Below, piece after piece: positions 6,201 to 14,205 of a stretch of 19,522 nt of DNA. The notes under the pieces were generated by a model. It saw only the letters and a program-made list of their open reading frames with translations, did no database searches and was not told the origin of the DNA. Source of the stretch: JBEKYD01 sp049509915 (GTDB taxonomy: Bacteria > Acidobacteriota > Terriglobia > Bryobacterales > Bryobacteraceae); the NCBI GenBank assembly GCA_049509915.1, contig JBEKZL010000139.1, forward strand, positions 1 to 19,522, in the 5' to 3' direction. Made by a program: the position numbers and the translations under genes. Each line of letters begins with the position of its first letter. The first letter of the stretch is position 1.

Positions 6201-9128
6201 TCAGCGGCGCTGTTCGACCACGAGCAACCAGCCGCGCCCGGGCTGGACCGGAATTGGCTCGCCTGGGGCGAACGTTGCTGCGGGTTGAAAACTTTCAACC
6301 GCAGCCGCGCGGATCGCCCCACGCGCCGGATCGATGCCCAATCTTTTCCAATCGATCTTCGGCGTGATCGAGACGGCTTGCTGTGCCCAACTCGCCACGG
6401 CAACCACCGAGTGCTGCTTGCCTTGATAAACCGTCGCCAGCACGTCTTCCCGGCCGGTCGTCACCGGATTCCCCGGCACCCACCAGCCGATCATTCGCGA
6501 GCCACCGAATCCGGCCTTGTCTTCGAATTTCCAGATCGGTCGCGGATCGCCTGCCCACGGCAGCCGGTTGGTCATCCCAAACAGCATTCCCCGCCACGGA
6601 TTGCCGCCGTCCTGGAGCATTTCGCCCATCAACCCGAAGGGTATGCCCGATATCTCGGTCATCCAGAAATCGGGCGCGGAGTTGTAGTCGAAGTACTCGC
6701 CAAACCACAGCCGGTCGATAAAGGGAAAATGTTCCAGGTAAAGGTTCGCGCTGTTGGCGAACCCGTCCCGCGGGTTATACTGGTTCGCCGAGTGCAGATC
6801 GATCAGCGCACCCGGATGCCCGCGCAGCAGCACCTTCCGGACGCGTTTCATCGTGGTTCGGTCGAACGCGACATCGTCCAGGTAGAGTCCATCGATCCCC
6901 ACGTTTTCCACCAGCCACCGCAGACCCTCGACGTAGAAATTGTGCCATCTCGAAATGCCCGTCGTCACCAGCGCCGCGTCCCGCAGGTCCGGCACATACC
7001 AGCCGGGAATGTAGTCGCCGTCGAGATGCTCCTGGAGCCACGCCGGACCTCCTCCCGGGCCATGCGCCAGCACCTCGTCGCCCAGGCTACGCAGCGCAAA
7101 GAGCTCGGGCGCGCGGTTAGTCAACTCCCGTACCGTGTAATAGATTTTCACATTCATCCCCCGTGCGTGCGCTTGATCGATATATGTTTTCATCTCCGCG
7201 GGACGCAGAAAGGGATAGTTGATGAACGGATTGATCTGGGTGGCATGGTGCACGTTCACCGTGTTGGCCCCGGTGGCGGCGATCTCATCGAGCGGCTTGT
7301 AAGCGTGATAGAAGCGCGTCTTCCACTGTGCCTCGGTGTCGATGGTGTGAAACGGCGTCACCAGCAGCCGGAAGTCGTAGTGCTGCACCTCCCCGCCGCG
7401 CAAATGCCGCGGACCGCTGAAGCACTCGACCAGGTAGATCGATTTCCGGGTCCGGAATCGGCAGCCTCCGCGGCCGTCATTGGCCCACGAAGCGGGCATT
7501 ACCAGGGGCTTCGATAGATAGAAGTTTGTGTTCAGCGGGCGCGAGTAGCGGTCGTCATGCAGGCTGAACTGCAGCCCTGCGTTAACATCCCCGATCCACG
7601 CCGAGTCCTGGTTGAGCTCCACGTTCCATTTCCAGTCGAAGCTCGCCGGAGCCTTTCCGCCTTTCAATCCCAGGCCCATCGCATAGCGCGCCACGTCCGC
7701 CCGCAGCGGAATCTCGAGCACCACGTCGTCGAGATCGGTGTCCTCCTTTGCCGACAGCGCGAGTGAAAACTCCATGTTGCCATCGAACTCCGCGGTCCCC
7801 TCGATCGCCGCCGTGAGCGGGCCCGCGTGCATCCGGCTTACCCACGCCGCCACGCCTTCAGATCGCTTGGTGAACCGTACGCCGTCACCCGCCCAGCGTA
7901 GTTCCAGGCTGGCCGTTCTCTTTGTCGTCAGCCCAACAGGACCCGCCAGCACCTCGCGGGGTTGCGCCGTCAGGTGGGTCATCTCGATATCGAAGTAGCT
8001 GCGAATCGAATCGGGCAGCCCCAGCGGGCCCAGCACGATCTCCCGCCCCAGTACGCCGATCTTCCGCCCTTCCACGCGGACAGGTGTATAAGGAGGCACG
8101 ATCCCGTCGTCCACAGCGAGAGTGGAATCGAGCCACCGGAGCCGTGAAAGCCGCGACGGGTCGTCATCGCCCGCATTGCGCAAAGGCGCTCCGCCGACCT
8201 CGAGATGAAACAGCACCCGGGTCTCCGGTTCGCCCGCCGCCGCCACCGTGATGGTGGTGTCGATTCCGCCCGCTGGCGCCGTCACGCCACACCAAACCGG
8301 CTGCACCAAGCCTTTTTCTACGTTTACCGCTCGCGTGAACGGACGGCTCTGCCAGTCGATTCCGCCTTGATTGAAACACCGGAGGCCCGCCGCCCCGAAG
8401 CTCACTCTCACATCGTTCAGCGCCGCCCGCGCCGCCCACACGCCGAGCTGAAACGTGTAGAACTCGCCCGGCGAAGCGCTTCCGGTGAACGCTTGGCCGG
8501 GACCTTGTTCCACCCAACTCCGGGGTAAATCGCGGGTCATCCGGATCGGCCGGCTGCGGTCCTCGGGAAACACGAAGTAGCGCTGATTCGGGAAGCGTGC
8601 CAGCAAGGCGCCTGTTTCCGCGGTCGTGGCAATTGTTTCGGTCTCGATGAATCGGTCGAACTCATCCGCCGATTCGAGCCTCACGAACTCGGCCTCCGGC
8701 AACGTGGGCGCATTCACACTTGCTGACCACGCCGAGTCTGCCGTATCCCGCCACTCCGGGTAATCCACCTTCGGATAATTCACCGGCTTACTCATGCGAT
8801 ACAGCATGTAGTAGACGTAGTAAGTTCCCGGCCCGCTTGTCGGTTGAAAAGCGATATCGCCGGACTCCCGGCTGATCGCCAAGCGCATCACATTACGGAT
8901 TTCCTGTCCGCTCCGTCCGTCTACCACAATCAGCGCCTTCCGCTCGGGCGTCTCATCGCGCCGGCGCCACGGGATGCGCGCCCTCACCGCGGAATCGCCG
9001 GCGGTCGTCACCGTCAGAACGGCTCGATGGTTGCCAAGCTGATCACGGTCCCAACTCTGTGCCGCGGAGGCCAACGAGAGTGCAGAAAGGACGGCAGGTA
9101 GAAGAGCGCAACGGGAGGAAACGGTCAC
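6201..9128 (-). CDS. large secreted glycoside hydrolase-like protein (DUF6067/GH123-like)
   Basis: A 975-residue exported protein. The GTG start at 9128 opens MTVSSRCALLPAVLSALSLA followed by SAAQS, a good signal peptide with an Ala-x-Ala-like cleavage site; the ribosome binding site is weak (AAGG overlapping the start). The first two thirds (about 25-620) read as beta-rich domains. The last third reads as a TIM barrel: TVNVHHATQINPFINYPFL, ARGMNVKIYYTVRELTN, IDGLYLDDVAFDR (about 745-757, paired Asp751-Asp752 at a strand end), ALIDLHSANQYNPR and RLWFGEYFDYNS (Glu811). This layout matches the DUF6067 family, grouped near GH123 and DUF4091 proteins and usually annotated as glycoside hydrolase-like without a known substrate. 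Asp751/Asp752 and Glu811 are candidate active-site residues by position only. It lies upstream of the carboxylesterase on the same strand, hinting at shared polysaccharide breakdown. Glycosidase activity is inferred, not established. Confidence 0.75.
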   Translation of the reverse strand: MTVSSRCALLPAVLSALSLASAAQSWDRDQLGNHRAVLTVTTAGDSAVRARIPWRRRDETPERKALIVVDGRSGQEIRNVMRLAISRESGDIAFQPTSGPGTYYVYYMLYRMSKPVNYPKVDYPEWRDTADSAWSASVNAPTLPEAEFVRLESADEFDRFIETETIATTAETGALLARFPNQRYFVFPEDRSRPIRMTRDLPRSWVEQGPGQAFTGSASPGEFYTFQLGVWAARAALNDVRVSFGAAGLRCFNQGGIDWQSRPFTRAVNVEKGLVQPVWCGVTAPAGGIDTTITVAAAGEPETRVLFHLEVGGAPLRNAGDDDPSRLSRLRWLDSTLAVDDGIVPPYTPVRVEGRKIGVLGREIVLGPLGLPDSIRSYFDIEMTHLTAQPREVLAGPVGLTTKRTASLELRWAGDGVRFTKRSEGVAAWVSRMHAGPLTAAIEGTAEFDGNMEFSLALSAKEDTDLDDVVLEIPLRADVARYAMGLGLKGGKAPASFDWKWNVELNQDSAWIGDVNAGLQFSLHDDRYSRPLNTNFYLSKPLVMPASWANDGRGGCRFRTRKSIYLVECFSGPRHLRGGEVQHYDFRLLVTPFHTIDTEAQWKTRFYHAYKPLDEIAATGANTVNVHHATQINPFINYPFLRPAEMKTYIDQAHARGMNVKIYYTVRELTNRAPELFALRSLGDEVLAHGPGGGPAWLQEHLDGDYIPGWYVPDLRDAALVTTGISRWHNFYVEGLRWLVENVGIDGLYLDDVAFDRTTMKRVRKVLLRGHPGALIDLHSANQYNPRDGFANSANLYLEHFPFIDRLWFGEYFDYNSAPDFWMTEISGIPFGLMGEMLQDGGNPWRGMLFGMTNRLPWAGDPRPIWKFEDKAGFGGSRMIGWWVPGNPVTTGREDVLATVYQGKQHSVVAVASWAQQAVSITPKIDWKRLGIDPARGAIRAAAVESFQPAATFAPGEPIPVQPGRGWLLVVEQRR

Positions 9129-9474
9129 CTTAAGTATGTTACGCCAAGCTCAGTCCGCCTGCGCGGATAGGCCCGTCCTTCCCGCTTCGGCATCCCAAAT
9201 CATTGTTCCGGGGGGCCGCGCCCTGGATCAGTTCGACCGCCTGGGCGGATCGTCCCTGGCCTGAGGAAGAGGAGGTGCCAGGGTGGCGCGAAGTTTCTTA
9301 AAATCAACAAGATATCCAGAAATAGCTGCAGCGCGGTTTTTAGATGGCCCCGGCGGTTTTCCCGGTTCCTGGCCCCCTCGTCGCTCAGTGAACCAGTGGA
9401 CTCGCTTCTGCCTCATTGGCGATCCACCCGGCTCATCCCGTCATTCCGCACAGCGCCAGCCGCGACTAACCGGG
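9129..9474. other. non-coding stretch between the YihY gene and the GH-like gene
   Basis: About 345 bases without a convincing gene. Short open readings on both strands (for example 9283-9552 plus and 9228-9416 minus) have Pro/Arg-rich, shadow-like composition and no ribosome binding site. An AT-richer pocket near 9294-9330 could hold a promoter, but no -35/-10 pair with good spacing was found. A CCGCCTGGGCGG palindrome-like stem at about 9238-9249 has no following T-run. No tRNA or IS end was recognised. Confidence 0.5.
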
Positions 9475-9520
9475 CTATTTTTTCTTCCTGGGAATCTTAA
9501 CGCCCAACGTGCGCGCCTCG

Positions 9521-10516
9521 TCAAGTGTCGGGGGAGGGGGGATGGGCGATAAGGCGCGCGTGGCGCCTTGGGACGGAGCCGTAGCCTTCGGCGAAGGCTC
9601 TCGTGAATTCGGCGCCTAGAAAGAACATCTGACTCGAGTAATAAACCCAGACGCCGAGCACAACGGTGGACGAAGCCGCTCCGTAGGTAGACGAAAAGGA
9701 TGTCCTGCCAAGGTAGACGCCAAGCAGCAGATTTCCCAGTGTTACTAACAACGAAGTGACAGCTGCTCCCAGTATGACGTCGGGCCACTCGATTGGCACC
9801 TGTGGCACCACTTTGTAAATTGCGCTAAATAGAAAAGCGAGCACGACGAGAGAAAACATGCTGTTGAACAGGCGTAAGATCGCAGGGTTGACGGGGAAAG
9901 CAAACGTAATGGCGCCAAGCGCCGAGATCCACGTGCTGAGCAGAAGGGATGCGGTAAGACCGATCACGATGGCAAGCACCAGTATGAGGGACCACATACG
10001 ATCTTTCACGAGGGTTACAAGCTCCTGAAGCGTGTTCATTTGGCGGGTAGGTACGCCCCAAATAGTGTTGAGTGCATCGCGAAGCTCGCACAATACACCG
10101 GTTGCGCCAAACATAAGGGTGAGAAAGCCAAGGATGGTAGCGGCGACGCCATCGGCCCGGTTCTGTGCACCCGCAAGCAGAGTCTGGACAATTTGAGCGC
10201 GCTGGGCTCCGATCAGCAGTTGTATCTGCCCGAGCACGCCGGTCTGGGCGGCGCGCCCGCCGAACACCAGACCCGCAATCGCAATGGTAACCAGGAGCAG
10301 AGGCATCAACGAGAGGAGTGTATAGAAGGCAAGGGCGGCTCCCATGCGGGGGGCGTTATGTTTCGACCAACCGTCGAGGCTATCTCCGAATATCCTTTTC
10401 CAGTCGGACCACCGTATTTCGCGAAACGACCGTGGGCAGTGAGCCGGAGTTGGTTGTTGAGGACTTTGTTGAGATCGATCTGCCACCGGAGCAGCTTTCT
10501 CCCCCTCACGCTGCAT
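9521..10516 (-). CDS. YihY/BrkB-family inner-membrane protein
   Basis: A YihY/UPF0761 (formerly BrkB) integral membrane protein of 331 residues from the ATG at 10516. It is not a proven nuclease despite old RNase BN labels; the function is unclear. After a polar N-terminal tail (1-45) come the family hallmarks: NAPRMGAALAFYTLLSLMPL opening TM1 (about 60-84), FLTLMFGATGVLCELRDALN (TM2 and the motif after it), TM3 (about 175-200), TM4 (217-236), TM5 (245-268), and STYGAASSTVVLGVWVYYSS leading into TM6 with GAEFTRAFAEGYG. The frame could be read upstream to 10633, but that part overlaps the divergent Omp85 gene, and no Shine-Dalgarno supports either start. The C-terminus looks damaged: the frame ends in HPPSPDT at 9521, while shifting by one base in the C-rich tract (about 9530-9546) gives PPPPTLDEARTLGVKIPRKK plus a final Lys, stopping at 9475. 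The six-TM core is intact either way. Confidence 0.88.
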   Translation of the reverse strand: MQREGEKAAPVADRSQQSPQQPTPAHCPRSFREIRWSDWKRIFGDSLDGWSKHNAPRMGAALAFYTLLSLMPLLLVTIAIAGLVFGGRAAQTGVLGQIQLLIGAQRAQIVQTLLAGAQNRADGVAATILGFLTLMFGATGVLCELRDALNTIWGVPTRQMNTLQELVTLVKDRMWSLILVLAIVIGLTASLLLSTWISALGAITFAFPVNPAILRLFNSMFSLVVLAFLFSAIYKVVPQVPIEWPDVILGAAVTSLLVTLGNLLLGVYLGRTSFSSTYGAASSTVVLGVWVYYSSQMFFLGAEFTRAFAEGYGSVPRRHARLIAHPPSPDT

Positions 10517-10576
10517 TTTAATACCCACGTCCCCCGGACGAAGATTATGGCATCCTGAATGCACACCCAGAGATAG

Positions 10577-13561
10577 ATGGCGCCCAAGATTCTGTGCGGT
10601 TTCGTACTGATGCTCGGATCGGCTGCGGCTCAAATGGATCAGTTTGAGAACAAGCGTATCGTAGACATTCAGTTTTTACCGGCCCAAGTGCTCGACGCGG
10701 CGGATCTTGCCCGCGCAGTTCCGTTCAAGAGAGGCGATTCATTGCACGCAGAGGATGTCGCCTCCGCGATCGATGGCCTTTTTGCGACCGGACGCTTCGA
10801 CGATATCGTTGTGGAAGCTGAACCATCCGCCGCCGGTGTGATAGTGCGTTTCGTCACGGAGCGCACCTGGTTTCTAGGCGATGTGAGAGTAGAGGGTGCT
10901 ATTTCGGAGCCACCCAACCGAGCGCAGATTACAAGTACCGCCCAGTTGACTTTGGGAGCCGCCTTTCGGAACGAGGATCTGGGCAAGGCGCGGGATGCCA
11001 TTGAGGAACTCTTGAAATCGAACGGACTATACAATTCCCAGGTGAAGGCGGAGTTGACCCGGGATGAAGCGGCGCAACAGGTCTTTCTGACTTTCCAGAT
11101 TGCGGGAAAAAAGCGGGCCAAGTACGAAGAACCTATTATTCAGGGAGAGACAAGACTTTCCAACAAGACGATTCTCAAAGCGACCGGCTGGAGGATCCCG
11201 ATTGTTAACTGGTGGCGGCAGGTTACGGCGCGTCGAACGCGCACCGGTGTGCAGGGAGTACTGGCGGCCTATCAGAAAGAGGATCGCCTGAAGGCTCGGG
11301 TCGAGTTAACAGACGTGGCCTATGACGCCGGGCAGGGAAGGGTGCGTCCCACCCTGAATATCGATCCAGGACCGCGCGTAAAGCTGACGGCCGTGGAGGC
11401 TAGTGTCTCCAGACGGGTGCTGAAACGCTTTATACCGGTGTTCCAGGAGCACGCCGTCGACAACGATCTTCTGACCGAAGGCAAACGGAACCTGATCGAC
11501 TACTTTCAAGGGCAGGGTTATTACGACGTGGATATCAGCTTCCGCATTCTGCCGGAACAGAACGACCTGCTGACAATCGAGTACGCGATATCCCGTGGCC
11601 AACGCTTCAAGCTGTTGAAAGTATCCATTACCGGAAACCACTACTTCGATCGAGACATCCTCCGCGAGCGAATGTACATGGAGCCTGCCTCCTTCACCAT
11701 GCGACACGGGCGATATAGCGAGGCGTTTCAGAGAAAGGACGAGGAAAGTATCGCCGACCTATATCGCTCCAACGGTTTTCGGGATGTGAAGGTGAAGTGC
11801 ACGGTAAATAGAAACTACGGCGGTAGACCGGGGCAGCTGGCGGTGACGGTAACAGTCGACGAAGGTCCGCAATGGATGGTGGAAAGCGTGAACGTGCAGG
11901 GAATCACGGAGGTGAGCAGCAAGGAGGTCCTGGCTCGGCTGAACTCCATACCCGGGCAACCGTTCGCGGAAGTCGATCTGGCTAGCGATCGCAATGTGGT
12001 CTTGACTTATTACTACGAGCACGGCTTTCCGAACGCTACGTTCCAATCGTCGTGGTCCCCGTCGGCTGCTCCAAATCATGTGAACGTTACCTACAGCGTT
12101 ACGGAGGGGTACCGACAATACGTTCGAGATGTTCTTATTTACGGCCTTACCAGGACCCGGCGGAGTCTGGTAGAGAAAAGTATAACTTTGAAGCCGGGCG
12201 ATCCGTTGTCGCCGGTGGAAGAAATGGATATTCAGAAGCGCCTTTACGACCTGGGCGTATTCGCGCGGGTGGATACCGCCGTCCAGAATCCGGACGGCAC
12301 CACCGATCACAAGTATGTCACCTACGACATTGAGGAAGCGAACCGTTACTCGGTAGGGGTCGGGGTGGGGTTACAGGCCGGGAATTTCGGCACGCCAAAC
12401 GCGAATAGCCTGTCGTCGCCGGGGGGCTCAGCGGGCGTCAGCCCGCTCGTATCGCTGGATCTGAACCGCTTGAATGTGCTGGGACTGGGCCAGACGGCCG
12501 GCCTGCACCTGCTGTATTCCACGCTGGAAAAGCGCGACTCGCTGACTTACCAGGTACCGCGGTTTCTGCGGGGGCAGAACAGGACGGCGACGTTTACGGT
12601 GCTCTATGACGATGCCTTCAACGTATCCACGTTTGCTTCCAAACGCGAGGAAGGGTCGGTGCAGGTGTCGCAGAGATTCTCCAAATCGATCACGAGCCAG
12701 CTTCGCTTTGCTTATCGGCGGGTTAGTGTGAACGATGTGGTGATTCCTGTGCTGCTGGTACCAGAGTTTCAGCAGCCGGTTCGGATCGGGATACTAGACG
12801 GAAGTGTACAACAAGACCGGCGCGATAACTCCGGCGACCCGCACCACGGCATTTATAACGCGGCGGACGTCGGTTTGGCTAGCAAAGCCTTTGGCTCCCA
12901 GCGGAGTTTCGGGCGGATCCTGCTGCGCAATGCAACATACTACCAGGTGACGAAAACGATCGTGCTGGCCCGGCAGACGCAATTCGGAGTGATTCTGCCG
13001 TTCGCGGTAGCGGACGGCGTACCGGCCGAGGAATCGGTGCCGCTGCCGGAGCGTTTTTTTGGCGGTGGAGCGGATACACTGCGAGCCTTTCCTTACAACC
13101 AGGCGGGGCCGCGCGACACGGGCACAGCGCTGCTCCCGGGCAGCACGGCTTCGCAACCGACTGGCTTCCCACTAGGAGGCAACGCGCTGTTCTACAACAA
13201 TGTGGAACTCCGGTTTCCGCTGATTGGATCAAACCTCGGAGGGGTGGTGTTTCACGATATGGGCAATGTGTTCAGCTCGCTTGGGAATATGTCGTTGAGC
13301 TTTCATCAGCCAGACCCCCAGCACTTCGATTACACGGTGCACGCGGCCGGCTTCGGAATACGATACAAGACTCCGGTAGGGCCGGTCCGCCTGGACTTGG
13401 CTTATAGCATCAACCCGCCGGCATTCGTCGGGTTCAACGGCACACCGCAGCAGTTATTGCAATGCAATCCGAACCAGATTCAGACCCAGGGGCCGTGCGC
13501 GAGCGTGCCGCAGCGGGTAAGTCATTTTCAGTTCTTCTTTTCGATCGGGCAGACCTTCTAA
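10577..13561 (+). CDS. Omp85-superfamily outer-membrane protein (BamA/TamA-like, about seven POTRA)
   Basis: A 994-residue Omp85 protein that inserts or transports substrates at the outer membrane. MAPKILCGFVLMLGSAAAQ is a signal peptide. Seven POTRA-like repeats can be traced by eye, at about 26-96, 97-180, 181-267, 268-343, 344-432, 433-513 and 514-590; good examples are KLLKVSITGNHYF, WMVESVNVQGI and YVRDVLIYGLTRTRRS. The barrel starts near YSVGVGVGLQAGN (591) and ends at Phe994 in FFFSIGQTF, a canonical outer-membrane terminal aromatic. The lid-loop motif reads RFFGGGADTLRAF (826-838), so the usual R-G-F/Y is R-A-F with Arg836 kept. Two Cys (963 and 974) sit in the last predicted surface loop. 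BamA usually has five POTRA and TamA three, so seven is unusual and needs checking. It is first in an operon with a SurA-like gene (overlap TAATG) and tamB, which favours a TAM-like role over general BamA. Confidence 0.93.
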   Translation: MAPKILCGFVLMLGSAAAQMDQFENKRIVDIQFLPAQVLDAADLARAVPFKRGDSLHAEDVASAIDGLFATGRFDDIVVEAEPSAAGVIVRFVTERTWFLGDVRVEGAISEPPNRAQITSTAQLTLGAAFRNEDLGKARDAIEELLKSNGLYNSQVKAELTRDEAAQQVFLTFQIAGKKRAKYEEPIIQGETRLSNKTILKATGWRIPIVNWWRQVTARRTRTGVQGVLAAYQKEDRLKARVELTDVAYDAGQGRVRPTLNIDPGPRVKLTAVEASVSRRVLKRFIPVFQEHAVDNDLLTEGKRNLIDYFQGQGYYDVDISFRILPEQNDLLTIEYAISRGQRFKLLKVSITGNHYFDRDILRERMYMEPASFTMRHGRYSEAFQRKDEESIADLYRSNGFRDVKVKCTVNRNYGGRPGQLAVTVTVDEGPQWMVESVNVQGITEVSSKEVLARLNSIPGQPFAEVDLASDRNVVLTYYYEHGFPNATFQSSWSPSAAPNHVNVTYSVTEGYRQYVRDVLIYGLTRTRRSLVEKSITLKPGDPLSPVEEMDIQKRLYDLGVFARVDTAVQNPDGTTDHKYVTYDIEEANRYSVGVGVGLQAGNFGTPNANSLSSPGGSAGVSPLVSLDLNRLNVLGLGQTAGLHLLYSTLEKRDSLTYQVPRFLRGQNRTATFTVLYDDAFNVSTFASKREEGSVQVSQRFSKSITSQLRFAYRRVSVNDVVIPVLLVPEFQQPVRIGILDGSVQQDRRDNSGDPHHGIYNAADVGLASKAFGSQRSFGRILLRNATYYQVTKTIVLARQTQFGVILPFAVADGVPAEESVPLPERFFGGGADTLRAFPYNQAGPRDTGTALLPGSTASQPTGFPLGGNALFYNNVELRFPLIGSNLGGVVFHDMGNVFSSLGNMSLSFHQPDPQHFDYTVHAAGFGIRYKTPVGPVRLDLAYSINPPAFVGFNGTPQQLLQCNPNQIQTQGPCASVPQRVSHFQFFFSIGQTF

Positions 13562-14205
13562 TGCTGCGGCCAGCGATTGTGAGCCTGTGTTTCTGGTATC
13601 TACAGGCCGGGACGGTTGTGATGGACCGGATCGCGGTGATCGTGGGGAAGGAGGCAATAAAGAGCAGTGACATTGACCGCGATCTGCGAGTGACAGAATT
13701 TCTGAACGGTGAACCGATCGACAGAAGCCCGTCGGCGAGGCGGAAAGCCGCGGAGAGGCTGATCGATCAGTTCATCATTCGACATGAGATAGAGGAGGGC
13801 GGGTATGCCCGCGTCCGCGCGTCCGAGGTCGATACCATGTTGGTGAAAGTTCGGCAGGAGCGTTTCGGCGGATCCCAGGCGCGGTTGATACAGGAGTTAT
13901 CGCGATATGGCCTTAGCGAAGATCAACTGCAGATGGAATTGCGGTGGCAAGAGGACGCGCTGGGCTTCATCGATCAGCGATTCCGGCCCGGAGTGTTCGT
14001 GACCGATGAAGAGGTGCGAAGCTACTATGAGGCGCACAGTGCTGAGCTCAAGCGCCAGTTTCCGCGACTCCAGACTTATACGGCGATGGAGCCGAAGATA
14101 CGGGAGTCGCTGGAGGGCGAACGGCTGAATCAAAGTTTTGAGCAGTGGCTCACCGCGGAGCGAAAGCGGAACTGTATTGTATATCGGGAGGGAGCGTTTC
14201 AATGA
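13561..14205 (+). CDS. SurA-like periplasmic chaperone without PPIase domain
   Basis: A 214-residue exported protein. The ATG at 13561 shares its A with the TAA of the Omp85 gene, so translation is coupled; no strong Shine-Dalgarno is seen. MLRPAIVSLCFWYLQAG is a signal-peptide-like hydrophobic start, missing from the alternative ATG at 13621. The body begins MDRIAVIVGKEAIKSSDIDR, the classic opening of SurA and parvulin-type chaperones, followed by helices with ERLIDQFIIRHE and SEDQLQMELRWQEDALGFID. It then reaches FVTDEEVRSYYEAH and directly a C-terminal helix (IRESLEGERLNQSFEQWL) and closing strand. The parvulin PPIase domain normally in between is absent, leaving a core made of N- and C-terminal segments. 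In E. coli SurA this core carries the chaperone activity (established knowledge). Here it likely delivers clients to the adjoining Omp85. Its 3' end overlaps tamB by four bases (ATGA). Confidence 0.82.
   Translation: MLRPAIVSLCFWYLQAGTVVMDRIAVIVGKEAIKSSDIDRDLRVTEFLNGEPIDRSPSARRKAAERLIDQFIIRHEIEEGGYARVRASEVDTMLVKVRQERFGGSQARLIQELSRYGLSEDQLQMELRWQEDALGFIDQRFRPGVFVTDEEVRSYYEAHSAELKRQFPRLQTYTAMEPKIRESLEGERLNQSFEQWLTAERKRNCIVYREGAFQ
14186..14194 (+). promoter_or_regulatory. ribosome binding site of tamB
   Basis: GGGAGGGAG ends seven bases before the ATG at 14202, inside the end of the SurA-like gene. It sets the tamB start at 14202 rather than the longer in-frame ATG at 14145. Confidence 0.7.

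Noticed and set aside
6285..7517. Plus-strand open frame (410 codons) across the GH-like gene
   Set aside because: Arg/His/Pro-rich antisense reading; the minus strand shows barrel motifs and a signal peptide.
9225..9260. Possible tRNA T-arm (GTTCGA)
   Set aside because: The flanking bases do not form a cloverleaf; no anticodon or acceptor stem could be built.
13462..13560. Upstream extension of the SurA-like gene
   Set aside because: It lies inside the Omp85 gene, precedes the signal peptide and is not needed; the TAATG overlap start is better.
14145..14201. Upstream extension of tamB
   Set aside because: It lies inside the SurA-like gene and precedes the membrane anchor; the Shine-Dalgarno at 14186-14194 points to 14202.
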